Source of the DNA: Humibacter sp. RRB41
GTDB taxonomy: Bacteria > Actinomycetota > Actinomycetes > Actinomycetales > Microbacteriaceae
Length of the DNA: 64,000 bases
Direction of reading: 5' to 3'
Assembly (NCBI RefSeq): GCF_022761015.1
Contig: NZ_JAKWJQ010000006.1
Coordinates: 62,001-126,000, forward strand
Position 1 is the first letter of the stretch; each line of letters opens with the position of its first letter. Both the position numbers and the translations under genes were made by a program. Under the pieces are notes generated by a model, which made no database searches, had not been told where the DNA came from, and was given only the letters and a program-made list of their open reading frames with translations. Below, piece by piece: positions 1-8,748 of this stretch.

Positions 1-1
1 T

Positions 2-631
2 CTCGGCGATCGCCGCGTGGTCTCCGGCTTCGTCGACGTGCAGCAGCCGGACCTGCCGTCGACCCTCGCAGGCGGACGCGGTTCCATCGTGGTGCCGCTG
101 CTGCTCTCCGCCGGCTACCACGTGCATGTCGACATGCGCGAGGCAGTACACGCGGATGCCTCGCCTTCGGTCCTCGCCGCGGCGCTCGGCCCCGACGACC
201 GGCTGGTCGACGTGCTCGCGCGCCGACTGCGCGAGGCAGGGCTGACCGAGTCCGACGGGAGCGACGACGACGTCGTGGTGCTGGCGGCGGCCGGCAGCAG
301 CGATGCGCGGGCTGTCGCGGACTGCCGCGACATGGCATCCAGACTCGGCTCGGCGCTCGGCCGCGAGGTGACGTGCGCGTTCATCTCAGCGGCGACCCCG
401 CGGCTGACGGATGCCGTCAGCGCGGCGCGCAGGCGGCATCCGTCGAGCCGTGTCGTCGTCGCCACCTACCTTCTCGCCTCCGGGTACTTCGCAGACCTCG
501 CCGCCGCGTGCGGTGCAGACGTCGTGACCGGCCCGCTGTTGTCGGCACAAGGCGTGGTTCCCGAAGAGCTCGTGGATGTCGTCGTCGATCGGTGCCTCGT
601 CGCCGAGAGCGAGGCCCTGATCGCGTCATAA
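2..631 (+). CDS. CbiX-type sirohydrochlorin chelatase-like protein, 5' end cut by window edge
   Basis: The visible 209 codons are open from base 2, so the gene starts outside the window; the GTG at 17 is only an internal codon. The product resembles CbiX/SirB chelatases, which insert cobalt or iron into sirohydrochlorin for siroheme or cobalamin synthesis. The segment FVDVQQPD followed by PLLLSAGYHVHVDM matches the region of the family that carries a metal-binding histidine. A second domain half ends near VVTGPLL. A paralogue at 2584-3357 has the same FVDVQQPD and PLLLS..HHVHSD blocks. The two genes flank an AidB-type dehydrogenase. In other actinobacteria such genes often sit beside sulfite or nitrite reductase genes, which may lie upstream, out of view. 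Family assignment is fairly sure; the metal and the substrate are inferred. Confidence 0.75.
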   Translation, partial: LGDRRVVSGFVDVQQPDLPSTLAGGRGSIVVPLLLSAGYHVHVDMREAVHADASPSVLAAALGPDDRLVDVLARRLREAGLTESDGSDDDVVVLAAAGSSDARAVADCRDMASRLGSALGREVTCAFISAATPRLTDAVSAARRRHPSSRVVVATYLLASGYFADLAAACGADVVTGPLLSAQGVVPEELVDVVVDRCLVAESEALIAS

Positions 632-732
632 CCCGTCGGTTCCCCGCCCGGCACGCCGCTGCGCGGTATGACTGGATGGGCGAGGATGGGGGCACCGCCG
701 CACCAGAAGGCGGGGCGAAAGGACGGGTTTCG

Positions 733-2370
733 ATGACGAAGCCGGCACCCCATCTCACGCACGCTGTCGCCAACCAGGCGCCCGACCGCGTCGACGTGAA
801 CGAGTTCACGACGAACGTTGCGCTCGTCGAGTCCGCCAGGCGCTTCGACGCCGAGTGGGCTCTGGATGAACTCACCGACACGGGTCGGCTGGTAGGGAGC
901 GCCGAACTGCAGAGGGCGGCAGCGCTCGCCGAACGCCGTGAGCCCGTCTTGCACAGTTTCGACCGGCACGGCAATCGGATCGACGAGGTCGAGTACGACG
1001 ACTCGTACCATCTGGTCGCTCGCGAGTCCGTCGCGCACGGCTCGCACACGGCAGCGTGGGCCGATCCGCGGCCGGGCGCGAACGTCGCACGCGCCGCCAC
1101 GTTCATGCTGTTCGCGCAGGTCGAGCCGGGGCACGCCTGCCCGATGTCCATGACCCATGCGGTCGTGCCGGCGCTTCGTCAGCAACCGGAGCTGGCAGAC
1201 CGGTGGCTGCCGCGCATCCTGAGCCGTGACTACGACCCCCGACTGGTCGTCGGCAAGTCGAGCGCGCTGTTCGGCATGGCGATGACCGAGAAGCAGGGCG
1301 GCAGCGACGTGCGGGCGAACACCACGATCGCCGTGCCGGACGGCGACGGCTGGCTCATCACCGGCCACAAGTGGTTCTGCTCAGCACCGATGAGCGACGC
1401 GTTCCTTGTGCTGGCCACGACGGACGCCGGCATCGGCTGCTTTCTCGTTCCGCGCGTGCTCGACGACGGAACGCGCAACGTGTTCCGCATCCAGCGGCTC
1501 AAGGACAAGCTGGGCAACCGGTCGAACGCGTCGAGTGAGGTCGAATTCGACGGCACCGTCGGCTACGCGGTGGGGGAGCAGGGGCGCGGTGTGCGCACCA
1601 TCATCGAGATGGTCGCCCGCACCCGGCTCGACTGCGTGCTCGGCACGGCGGCCGGCATGCGGCAGTCGGTCGCCGAGGCGGCATGGCACGTACGGCATCG
1701 CGCGGCGTTCGGCCGAACGCTCGTCGATCAGCCGTTGATGCGCAACGTGGTGGCCGATCTCGCTCTGGAGTCCGAGGCGGCGACGGCGATGGCTCTGCGG
1801 CTGGCGAGGGCTCACGACGACGACGCGTCCGATGCCGAGGTGGCGTTCAGGCGGCTCGCCACCGCTGTCGAGAAGTACTTCATCTGCAAGCGCGGACCGG
1901 GCCACGCGTACGAGGCGCTCGAGTGCCTCGGCGGCAACGGCTACACCGAGGAGTATCCGCTCGCCAGGCGATATCGGGAGCAGCCGGTGATGGCGGTCTG
2001 GGAGGGCTCGGGCAACGTGATCGCGCTCGACATCCTGCGGGTGCTCGCGCGGGAGCCGGATGCCGTCGCCGCCGTGCGCGACGAGCTCGCCTCGGCCGCG
2101 CACGTCGATCGGAGGCTCGCCGACCTGCTGCGGTCGATCGACGTCAGGCTGGTGCAGGCATCCGGCCGCGAACCGGATGAGATCGCCTTCGACGCCCGCG
2201 TGCTCGCCGAAGACCTCGCCGTTGCGTTGCAGGCTGCTGTGCTGATCGGCGGCGGATCCACCGCGGTCTCCGATGCGTATTGCGCCTCGAGGCTGGGCGA
2301 ACGTCGCAGCCTCCTGTACGGAACGCTGCCTGCCGGCCTCAACGTCGAGAGCATCCTGTCCCGCGCCTGA
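733..2370 (+). CDS. aidB: AidB-type acyl-CoA dehydrogenase
   Basis: A 545-residue flavoprotein of the acyl-CoA dehydrogenase superfamily, close in length to E. coli AidB (about 540). The ATG at 733 follows a purine-rich stretch (GAAAGGAC) about 8 bases upstream. Motifs typical of the AidB branch are MTEKQGGSDVRANTT (FAD/substrate region), RTRLDCVLGTAAGMRQ, LGGNGYTEEYPLARRYR and VWEGSGNVIALD near the C terminus. AidB is an alkylation-stress flavoprotein that binds DNA and has weak isovaleryl-CoA dehydrogenase activity. Whether this copy is a repair factor or a metabolic enzyme cannot be told from sequence. The reading frame is open upstream to about 373, but that part is antisense-like shadow over the neighbouring gene. 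It lies between two CbiX-like genes in the same direction. Confidence 0.85.
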   Translation: MTKPAPHLTHAVANQAPDRVDVNEFTTNVALVESARRFDAEWALDELTDTGRLVGSAELQRAAALAERREPVLHSFDRHGNRIDEVEYDDSYHLVARESVAHGSHTAAWADPRPGANVARAATFMLFAQVEPGHACPMSMTHAVVPALRQQPELADRWLPRILSRDYDPRLVVGKSSALFGMAMTEKQGGSDVRANTTIAVPDGDGWLITGHKWFCSAPMSDAFLVLATTDAGIGCFLVPRVLDDGTRNVFRIQRLKDKLGNRSNASSEVEFDGTVGYAVGEQGRGVRTIIEMVARTRLDCVLGTAAGMRQSVAEAAWHVRHRAAFGRTLVDQPLMRNVVADLALESEAATAMALRLARAHDDDASDAEVAFRRLATAVEKYFICKRGPGHAYEALECLGGNGYTEEYPLARRYREQPVMAVWEGSGNVIALDILRVLAREPDAVAAVRDELASAAHVDRRLADLLRSIDVRLVQASGREPDEIAFDARVLAEDLAVALQAAVLIGGGSTAVSDAYCASRLGERRSLLYGTLPAGLNVESILSRA

Positions 2371-2583
2371 GCTCAGGATGCCCGCGGCGAGATCCCGCGA
2401 GATGCGGCTGCGATCCCGCTGAGATCCCGCCGAGAGCACCTGTTCATCCGCCCGAAACACGCCAGGCCGAACCATGAAACACGCTCTGCTTAGCGTCGGA
2501 TCACGGCGTAACTCGAGAGGGGCGGTCGACATGGCTGGCAGAAGCGTGGTGCGATCGTCGTCGCTTCGAGGGGACGGTCCCGC

Positions 2584-3357
2584 GTGACTCTCGCCACAGA
2601 CGGCGGCTCGACCGGCGCGCTGCACGAAGCATCATCCGATGCGCCGGCGCTGGTGGTCGTCGCCCACTCCGGCAACGACGCAGAAGGGCGAGAAGCCGTC
2701 GCGCAACTCGTGGCATCCGTCATCGCGAACCTCCCAGGGGTGACGGGTCTTGCGGCATTCGTCGACGTGCAGCAGCCCGACGTGAGTGATGTGCTCGACG
2801 CACTTCGACCTGGCAGGGCGGCCGTCGTCGTGCCGCTGTTGCTCTCCACCGGCCACCACGTGCACTCCGACCTCGTGCGCGAACTCGCTCACCGCCGCGA
2901 CCGAAGAGTGCGCGTCGCCGACCTGCTGGGGCCGGACGACGCCATCATCGACGTGCTCACCCAGCGGCTCGCCCAGGCCGGCTTGCGCGACGACGACCTC
3001 GTGGTGCTCGCAGCGGCGGGCTCGAGCGATCATCGCGCGGTACGGGACTGCCTCGATGCCGGCCGGATGCTGGCATCCCGTCTCGAACGCCCCGTCACGG
3101 CAGGCTTCATCACGGCCGCCGTCCCGCATCTCAGCTCGGCGATCGAGACGATGCACCGGCTGCATCCCTCGGCACGGATGCTCCTGAGCAGCTACCTGCT
3201 CGCCCCCGGCCTGTTCGCCGACCTCGCGACGGCCGCCGGAGCCGACGTCGTGTCCGGCACCCTCCTGGTGCCGGGAACACCGGCGCCCGAAGGGCTCGTC
3301 GACCTCGTCGCCCGTCGCTACCTCGACGCCGCGCAGGGACTCGCCGCCGAGACCTGA
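2584..3357 (+). CDS. CbiX-type sirohydrochlorin chelatase-like protein
   Basis: A 257-residue protein with the two-half CbiX/SirB fold expected for cobalto- or ferrochelatases acting on sirohydrochlorin. The N-terminal strand reads LVVVAHSGNDAEG, an AHS variant of the usual AHGS metal-site motif. The second conserved block is PLLLSTGHHVHSDL, which supplies the other histidines. The C-terminal half (LVVLAAAGSSDHRAV through VVSGTLL) repeats the fold. The start is a GTG with a GAGGGGAC stretch about 9 bases upstream. It is the intact paralogue of the truncated gene at 2-631. The 210 bases before it contain no gene, only a GATCCCGC word repeated three times (about 2391-2430). The metal and the pathway are inferred from family. 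Confidence 0.8.
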   Translation: MTLATDGGSTGALHEASSDAPALVVVAHSGNDAEGREAVAQLVASVIANLPGVTGLAAFVDVQQPDVSDVLDALRPGRAAVVVPLLLSTGHHVHSDLVRELAHRRDRRVRVADLLGPDDAIIDVLTQRLAQAGLRDDDLVVLAAAGSSDHRAVRDCLDAGRMLASRLERPVTAGFITAAVPHLSSAIETMHRLHPSARMLLSSYLLAPGLFADLATAAGADVVSGTLLVPGTPAPEGLVDLVARRYLDAAQGLAAET

Positions 3358-3403
3358 CCGGCCCGTCTTCGCGTTCGCACCCGCCGGTTCCTAGACTTCG
3401 GGT

Positions 3404-4093
3404 GTGCGCATCGACATCGTGACGATCTTTCCCGCGATCTTCGACGCCCTCGACATCTCACTGCTCGGCAAGGCGAAGCAGAACGGCATCATCGACCTGC
3501 GGGTAGCGGACCTGCGCGACCACGCGCACGACAAGCACCGCACGGTGGACGACACCCCCTACGGCGGAGGGGCGGGCATGGTGATGAAGCCGGAGCCGTG
3601 GGGTGAGGCGCTGGACAGCGTGCTCGCCGACGACGTCGATCCTGTGGTGATCTTCCCCTCGCCTGCCGGTGAGGTGTTCACCCAGCGCATGGCCCGTGAG
3701 CTCTCCGAGGAATCGCACGTCGTCTTCGGGTGCGGAAGGTATGAGGGCATCGACCAGCGTGTCTTCGACGATGCGGCGAGCCGAGCCCGCGTTCACCTCG
3801 TGAGTCTCGGCGATTACGTGCTCAACGGGGGAGAGGTGGCAGTCATGGCCATGGTGGAGGCGATCGTGCGTCTCATCCCCGGCGTGATCGGCAATCCGCA
3901 GAGCCTCGTCGAGGAATCCCACGAGGACGGCCTGCTCGAATACCCGTCGTACACGAAGCCGCCGGTGTGGCGCGACCGCGAAGTCCCGCCCGTTTTGCTC
4001 AGCGGCAACCACGGCGCCATCGCGAAGTGGCGGCGTGAGCAGCAGCTCGAGCGCACCAAGCGCGTGCGACCGGATCTGATCGCGGAGGAATGA
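3404..4093 (+). CDS. trmD: tRNA (guanine-N1-)-methyltransferase TrmD
   Basis: A 229-residue SPOUT-family methyltransferase that makes m1G37 in tRNAs and so prevents frameshifting. It starts at GTG 3404 with [16 protein letters not shown], the standard TrmD beginning. [13 protein letters not shown] is the conserved loop after strand 2. The trefoil-knot SAM site is visible as [15 protein letters not shown] followed by [17 protein letters not shown]. Length matches the family. It lies 46 bases after the chelatase gene and upstream of rplS, the usual trmD-rplS neighbourhood, although here a small membrane-protein gene sits between them. Confidence 0.97.
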   Translation: MRIDIVTIFPAIFDALDISLLGKAKQNGIIDLRVADLRDHAHDKHRTVDDTPYGGGAGMVMKPEPWGEALDSVLADDVDPVVIFPSPAGEVFTQRMARELSEESHVVFGCGRYEGIDQRVFDDAASRARVHLVSLGDYVLNGGEVAVMAMVEAIVRLIPGVIGNPQSLVEESHEDGLLEYPSYTKPPVWRDREVPPVLLSGNHGAIAKWRREQQLERTKRVRPDLIAEE

Positions 4094-4193
4094 GCGGCTC
4101 CGTCCGCCACCTGCGAGTGGATGCCGTCACGCCGGCGGCGAACACCGCCCGACTCCCAGCCGGGTGGCCGTGGAGCGCGCGTAGCCTTGGGCT

Positions 4194-4661
4194 ATGAATC
4201 CGGGCAGGGCGCTTCTGAGGTGGCAGTTGATCGCCATCCCCGTGCTGCCGCTCTGGCTCCTCATCGGCTACGGCATCTTCGGCGGGGGCGCCGGAGGCTT
4301 CTTCCTGCTCTTCCTCAGCAGCGCCGTTCTGTTCGTCTTCCAGGCCGTCATCGCCGGTCTGACCCGTATCAGGCCGCGGGTGCGCGAACGCCGCGCGCTC
4401 GGCGGATGGGATGCCGCAGCACTCGTCGTCTGGCATCTGGCGCTCATCGGACTCGGCTTCTTCGGTGCGACCGGCATCCCGTTCGGCGTGACGAGCGTTG
4501 TGCTCGGACTCGGCGTCTTCTGGCTGACCGTGTGGGAGTTGGCGCGCGAGTGGCGTGACCGTGTCTCCGGCACCGTCGCTGAGGCATCCGCTGCTCAGCG
4601 CCCCACAAGGCGACCCGGCGACGACGGCGACGTGATCATCGTCCACGAGGGTGGGCGGTAA
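4194..4661 (+). CDS. Small four-helix membrane protein, function unknown
   Basis: A 155-residue protein whose first 120 residues hold about four hydrophobic helices: around residues 11-30 (LIAIPVLPLWLLIGYGIF), 35-55, 78-98 and 103-118. It ends in a charged cytoplasmic tail finishing DDGDVIIVHEGGR. No catalytic motif is visible. The ATG is at 4194, about 100 bases after trmD in the same direction. Unnamed membrane proteins are common between trmD and rplS in Microbacteriaceae, so I regard it as a real conserved gene but do not assign a role. Confidence 0.75.
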   Translation: MNPGRALLRWQLIAIPVLPLWLLIGYGIFGGGAGGFFLLFLSSAVLFVFQAVIAGLTRIRPRVRERRALGGWDAAALVVWHLALIGLGFFGATGIPFGVTSVVLGLGVFWLTVWELAREWRDRVSGTVAEASAAQRPTRRPGDDGDVIIVHEGGR

Positions 4662-4668
4662 CGCCGGT

Positions 4669-4697
4669 TTGGTCGCCTTCGGGCTTCATGGCAGAAT
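4669..4697 (+). promoter_or_regulatory. Candidate promoter for rplS
   Basis: TTGGTC (4669-4674), a 17-base spacer and CAGAAT (4692-4697) resemble a housekeeping sigma -35/-10 pair. A transcript from here would carry about 145 bases of leader before rplS. The leader holds short inverted repeats (GTCTC...GAGAC and GTGTC...GACAC), so L19 feedback on its own message is possible but unproven. Confidence 0.4.
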
Positions 4698-4848
4698 AGA
4701 AGACTGTGTCGCGGCACGGTCTCTGCCACCGGGGAGACACGCACTGCGAACCGCGTTCATGTGACACGGGGCGCGAGCGGCACGCAATCCTTCTTTCAGA
4801 CCATCTGATCCGTGTTCGACCGGTTGCGGGCACAGAGAGCGAAACATC

Positions 4849-5196
4849 ATGCACATCCTCGACGCCGTCGACGCGGCCTCGCTGCGTTCCGACATTCCGG
4901 ATTTCCGCCCGGGTGACACCGTCAAGGTGCACGTCAACATCACCGAGGGCAGCCGCTCCCGTGTCCAGGTCTTCCAGGGCGTCGTCATCTCGCGCTCCGG
5001 TGAGGGCGTCCGCGAGACGTTCACCGTTCGCAAGGTGAGCTTCCAGGTCGGCGTCGAGCGCACCTTCCCGGTGCACTCGCCGGTCATCGACCACATCGAG
5101 GTCGTCACGCGCGGCGATGTGCGTCGCGCGAAGCTGTACTACCTGCGCGAGCTGCGCGGCAAGAAGGCGAAGATCAAGGAAAAGCGCGACGCGTAA
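4849..5196 (+). CDS. rplS: 50S ribosomal protein L19
   Basis: A 115-residue basic protein matching bacterial L19 over its whole length. Recognisable blocks are [13 protein letters not shown], the VFQGVVISR strand, [13 protein letters not shown]-like text (here [19 protein letters not shown]) and the C-terminal [20 protein letters not shown]19 sits at the 30S-50S interface. The start is the ATG at 4849, preceded by AGAGAGCGA. The gene is followed by an inverted repeat (5244-5281) and lepB. Confidence 0.98.
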   Translation: MHILDAVDAASLRSDIPDFRPGDTVKVHVNITEGSRSRVQVFQGVVISRSGEGVRETFTVRKVSFQVGVERTFPVHSPVIDHIEVVTRGDVRRAKLYYLRELRGKKAKIKEKRDA

Positions 5197-5243
5197 GCCG
5201 CGTCCCTCGACACGACCACCGGCAGAGCATTCGCAGCCGGCTC

Positions 5244-5281
5244 TGAGCTCCCGATCCAATACACTTCAGGACGGGAGCTCA
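5244..5281 (+). repeat. 10-bp inverted repeat between rplS and lepB
   Basis: TGAGCTCCCG (5244-5253) and CGGGAGCTCA (5272-5281) are perfect inverted copies separated by 18 bases. The spacer contains TACACT, a possible -10 element. The right arm ends 15 bases before the lepB ATG. There is no U-tract, so an operator or attenuator is as likely as a terminator for rplS. Confidence 0.5.
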
Positions 5282-5296
5282 GGCGGTTAAGGACAT

Positions 5297-6031
5297 ATGA
5301 CAGACGAAACTCTGCCCACTCGGTCGGACCGCGTGGCTTCGGAGAAGAAGACGCGCCAGCGCAGCGTCAAACTCTTCCTTCGCGACCTGGTGATCATCTT
5401 CCTGGTCGCGATCCTGGTCTCTTTTCTGATCAAGACGTTCGTCGTCAGGTCGTTCTACATTCCGTCGGGGTCGATGGAGAACACGCTGCAGATCAACGAT
5501 CTGATCATCGTGAACGAGCTGGAGCCGAACGTCATGCCGATCAAGCGCGGCGATGTCGTGGTGTTCACCGATCCGGGTGGCTGGCTTCCGGCATCGACCG
5601 AGAAGTCGAACGTCAACCCGATCGAGTGGGCGCTGTCGCTGGTGGGTCTGGCTGCGCCCGACAGTGATGATCATCTTGTCAAGCGCGTCATCGGGTTGCC
5701 GGGTGACCACGTGTCGTGCTGCAATGCGCTCGGTCAACTGAGCGTCAACGGATCACCTCTGAACGAACCGTACGTCAGACTGGACGGCCATGATCAGGTG
5801 GCGTCGCTCGACTTCAATGTCGTCGTTCCCAAAGGTGATCTCTGGGTGATGGGTGACAACCGCTGGGACTCCCAGGATTCCTCCCGCAACCAGAATCTGC
5901 CAGGCAAGGGCTTCGTGCCCGAGAAGGATGTCGTCGGCAGGGCCATCCTGATCAGCTGGCCGATCAGCCACTGGAGCTGGTTGTCGAACTATCCGGATGT
6001 ATTCCGCGGCGTCGAGGACGACAAGCAGTAA
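5297..6031 (+). CDS. lepB: Signal peptidase I
   Basis: A 244-residue S26-family membrane protease that removes signal peptides from Sec-exported proteins. One transmembrane helix lies at about residues 29-50 (LVIIFLVAILVSFLIKTFVV). The catalytic serine is in PSGSMENTL (box B) and the catalytic lysine in VKRVIGLPGD (box D). The late box GDNRWDSQDSS is present. The ATG at 5297 has TAAGGA just upstream. A roughly 20-residue insert (residues about 100-115, SNVNPIEWALSLVGLAA) before the lysine box is usual for actinobacterial enzymes. rnhB follows within 11 bases. Confidence 0.97.
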   Translation: MTDETLPTRSDRVASEKKTRQRSVKLFLRDLVIIFLVAILVSFLIKTFVVRSFYIPSGSMENTLQINDLIIVNELEPNVMPIKRGDVVVFTDPGGWLPASTEKSNVNPIEWALSLVGLAAPDSDDHLVKRVIGLPGDHVSCCNALGQLSVNGSPLNEPYVRLDGHDQVASLDFNVVVPKGDLWVMGDNRWDSQDSSRNQNLPGKGFVPEKDVVGRAILISWPISHWSWLSNYPDVFRGVEDDKQ

Positions 6032-6041
6032 CCTCGACCAC

Positions 6042-6818
6042 GTGGTGACCCGGAGCACAGTCGAGAACGCGACAGGCGGTAAACCGCCCAGACCCAAGAA
6101 ACGTGCGCATCCCGTCGTTCCGAACTACCGGTTCGAGACCGAGCTGCACGCGTCGGGCAGCGCGAGCGTGATCGGATGCGACGAAGTCGGCAGAGGAGCA
6201 CTCGCCGGTCCCGTCGCCGTCGGCATGGTCGTGGTCGACGCGCACGTCGGACGCTGGCCGAAGGGCCTGCGCGACTCGAAGCTGCTCGCCGAACCCAAGC
6301 GCGAAGAGCTCGCGCCGCTGTGCATGTCGTGGGTGCGCCATCACGCTGTCGGCATGGCGTCGGCTGAGGAGATCGACGAGTTCGGCATCATGGCCTGTCT
6401 GGGCATGGCGGGCGCACGCGCCTTCGCCGTGTTGCAGGCATCCGGTGCGTCGTTCGACGCCTGCACGATCGTGCTCGACGGCAACTACGACTACCTCACC
6501 CGTGCCTTGCCGGTCAGGGTTCCGGTGGTTTCTCGCATCAAGGCGGACCAGTCCTGCGCATCGGTGTCGGCGGCATCCGTGATCGCCAAGGTGCACAGGG
6601 ACGCGGTGATGATCGAGCAGGATGCCGTTCATCCCGGGTACGGCTGGGCGAGCAACAAGGGCTACTCGTCGAAGGGTCATTTCGAGGCGATCGGGCGGCT
6701 CGGCGCGAGCCCGCTTCACCGGCTCACCTGGCTGAAGCCGGAGCGCACGCAGCCGCAGCTCGCCCTCGACGGACTCGAGTTCCCGGAGGATGCCCTGCAC
6801 GTCGAGCAAGCCGTCTGA
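6042..6818 (+). CDS. rnhB: Ribonuclease HII
   Basis: A 258-residue endonuclease that cuts RNA in RNA-DNA hybrids and single ribonucleotides in DNA. The GxDEVGRG signature is clear (GCDEVGRGALAGPVA), followed by LRDSKLL and the C-terminal GYSSKGHFEAI. The N terminus has about 25 extra basic, proline-rich residues (PPRPKKRAHP). The GTG at 6042 follows the lepB stop by 10 bases. A second GTG at 6045 is equally possible, and starts inside lepB look unlikely. Actinobacterial rnhB normally sits between lepB and the DUF2469 gene, as here. Confidence 0.95.
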   Translation: MVTRSTVENATGGKPPRPKKRAHPVVPNYRFETELHASGSASVIGCDEVGRGALAGPVAVGMVVVDAHVGRWPKGLRDSKLLAEPKREELAPLCMSWVRHHAVGMASAEEIDEFGIMACLGMAGARAFAVLQASGASFDACTIVLDGNYDYLTRALPVRVPVVSRIKADQSCASVSAASVIAKVHRDAVMIEQDAVHPGYGWASNKGYSSKGHFEAIGRLGASPLHRLTWLKPERTQPQLALDGLEFPEDALHVEQAV

Positions 6819-6850
6819 AGGCGGCGGCCCGCAGCGTAGACTTGCCGGCG

Positions 6851-7174
6851 ATGGACGACGACGAATTCGACGACTACGACCGTGAAGTCGAGCTGGCGCT
6901 GTATCGCGAGTACCGCGATATCGTCTCGCAGTTCAAATACGTGATCGAGACGGAGCGGCGTTTCTATCTGGCGAACGAGGTGGACTTCGTCCGCCGTGAC
7001 ACCGCGAACGACTTCTATTTCGAGATCACCATGCATGACGTCTGGGTGTGGGACGTCTACCGGGCCGATCGCTTCGTGAAGTCGGTGCGCGTTCTCACGT
7101 TCAAGGACGTCAACATCGAGGAGCTCTCCAGCAAGGAATTCGAGCTCCCCAAGGAGCTCGCGCTCGACGAGTAG
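6851..7174 (+). CDS. DUF2469 family protein
   Basis: A 107-residue acidic protein belonging to the actinobacterial DUF2469 family (the Mycobacterium homologue also sits next to rnhB). It begins MDDDEFDDYDREVELALYRE and contains YVIETERRFYLANEV and DVWVWDVYR, all hallmarks of the family. The function is unknown. I chose the ATG at 6851; a TTG lies 9 bases earlier. About 145 bases without a gene separate it from the next gene. Confidence 0.9.
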   Translation: MDDDEFDDYDREVELALYREYRDIVSQFKYVIETERRFYLANEVDFVRRDTANDFYFEITMHDVWVWDVYRADRFVKSVRVLTFKDVNIEELSSKEFELPKELALDE

Positions 7175-7320
7175 CCGGCCCGTTCTAGCGATGATCCGGC
7201 GGATCGTCGGGTCATCGACTTATCGGTAACAACCGGGGCATTTCACGATTCGTCCCCGGATGCCGCCGAACGGCCCCGACGATCGGATGCTTCCCTGCAC
7301 GCTGTCAGGGGAGGCATTCG

Positions 7321-7686
7321 ATGGCGAGAAAAGACGAACTTGGCAAGCGCGGCGAGGAGCTGGCGGCCCGCTACCTGACGAAACGCGGCTACCGTGTCGT
7401 CGCGCGAAACTGGCGATGCAAGCTGGGCGAAATCGACCTGGTGGTCGAGCGGTCGGGCGAACTGGCCATCGTGGAGGTGAAGACGCGCTCCTCGATCGCG
7501 TTCGGGCATCCGTTCGAGGCGATCACGCCGGCCAAGGCTGCACGGCTGCGTCGCTTGACTGCCCAATGGTGCGAGGAGCACGAACCCGTCCATCACGGAG
7601 TGCGTGTCGATGCGATCGCCGTGATCGCGCCTCCGGGAGCGGGGGACGACGACGTGATCATCGAGCACCTGGTCGGGATCTGCTGA
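7321..7686 (+). CDS. YraN/UPF0102 family nuclease-fold protein
   Basis: A 121-residue protein of the UPF0102 (YraN) family, which has a restriction-endonuclease-like fold. Motifs are GEELAARYL, GEIDLVVE and IVEVKTRSS, which supply the Asp-Glu-Lys residues of the predicted metal site. The stop codon overlaps the comM start by one base (TGATG at 7684-7688), so translation is probably coupled. YraN-comM-dprA is a common bacterial order and links it loosely to DNA uptake or recombination. Its exact biochemical role is not established. Confidence 0.93.
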   Translation: MARKDELGKRGEELAARYLTKRGYRVVARNWRCKLGEIDLVVERSGELAIVEVKTRSSIAFGHPFEAITPAKAARLRRLTAQWCEEHEPVHHGVRVDAIAVIAPPGAGDDDVIIEHLVGIC

Positions 7687-8602
7687 TGGCCATCGCCCGC
7701 ACAAGTGCGATCGCCCTCGTCGGTCTCACGCCGAGCGTGGTCGACGTCGAGGCCGACATCTCTCCGGGGCTGCCGGGCTTCGCCGTCATCGGACTTCCGG
7801 ATGCCGCGCTCGGCGAATCCCGTGGCCGCGTGCGTGCCGCAGCCCTCAACTCCGAGCTGCCGATCACGCCTCGCAAGCTCACCATCAGCCTGTCGCCGGC
7901 CGCTCTGCCCAAGCACGGTGGCGGATTCGATCTCGCCATCGCCCTTTCGGCGCTGGCTGCCGCCGGTGACGTGCCGGCAGAGTCCGTCGCCTCGACCGTT
8001 CACATCGGAGAGCTCGGCCTCGACGGAAGACTGCGACCGACGCCCGGAGTGCTCCCCGCCGTGATCGGCGCGGCGCGCGCAGGCTTGCGCCGGGTGATGG
8101 TGCCGGTCGCCAACGCCGACGAAGCCCGCCTGGTGCCCGATGTCGAGGTGATCGCCGTGTCGTCCCTGAGGGACGCGGCGATCCGGCACGGGGCCGAACT
8201 CGACCCGGTGCCCGTCGAGCCCTGGCCGTCTGCAGGCGCTCTCGTGGACGAGTCGTCCGCCCCCGAACTGAGCGACATCGTCGGCAACGATGAGGCCATC
8301 GAAGCACTCATCGTGGCTGCGGCGGGCGGACACCACATGTTCCTGCTCGGTCCGCCCGGCGCGGGCAAGACCATGCTCGCCGAACGCCTTCCCGGGTTGC
8401 TGCCCGACCTCGACGTCGACGCTTCGCTCGAGGCGACGTCGATCCGCTCTCTCGCGGGAGTGGCGGCCTCCTCACTCGTCACGAGACCGCCGTTCGAAGC
8501 GCCGCACCACACGGCGACCGCAGCGGCGATCGTGGGAGGCGGCAGCGGTCAGATCAAGCCCGGCGCGGCGGTGCGGGCGTCGAACGGCGTGCTGTTCCTC
8601 GA

Positions 8603-8607
8603 CGATG
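8603..8607. other. Left attachment-site core (attL) in comM
   Basis: The pentamer CGATG is shared with 23876-23880 at the other end of the island. The crossover lies in or next to it. Using GA at 8604-8605 and 23880-23881 restores the family-consensus LDEAPEF. Using the full pentamer restores LDDEAPEF. Both keep the comM frame. Short identity of this kind is typical of large serine integrases. Confidence 0.8.
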
Positions 8608-8625
8608 CGAAACAAAGCGCTACAC
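8608..8625 (+). repeat. attP-arm repeat, copy 1
   Basis: CGAAACAAAGCGCTACAC lies immediately inside the left crossover, so it is the right arm of the element's attP. It recurs at 9768-9785 with 17 of 18 bases identical. Its terminal TACAC mirrors GTGTA at 23859-23863 in the other arm. Confidence 0.85.
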
Positions 8626-8748
8626 ATCTCGTTAGGTGCGTTTCCTGCTTAGGGCGCCGGACGTGGCCGTGGCCAGCGTCCTACGAATCCGTTCGCTCGT
8701 CCCGGCTGAGCCGCAAGTCGTTCAATCTCGGGGAGTGACAAGCGTTCG

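Larger units (their letters stand above)
7686..8738 (+). pseudogene. comM: comM 5' part, interrupted by the genomic island
   Basis: Codons 1-307 of a ComM/YifB-type AAA+ helicase (Mg-chelatase-like family), which speeds branch migration during natural transformation. The N-terminal Lon-like fold starts MAIARTSAIALVGL. Walker A is GPPGAGKT at residues 222-229. The Walker B strand GVLFLD is cut at codon 307. The reading frame then runs 43 codons into the island and stops at 8738. The product would have Walker A but no completed Walker B, sensor or arginine-finger parts, so it is very unlikely to be an ATPase. The rest of the gene lies at 23881-24494. Joining the two halves gives 510 or 511 residues, the normal family length. 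Confidence 0.93.

Noticed and set aside
373-732. Upstream extension of the AidB-like frame
   Set aside because: It is arginine-rich shadow of the preceding chelatase gene; ATG 733 gives family length.
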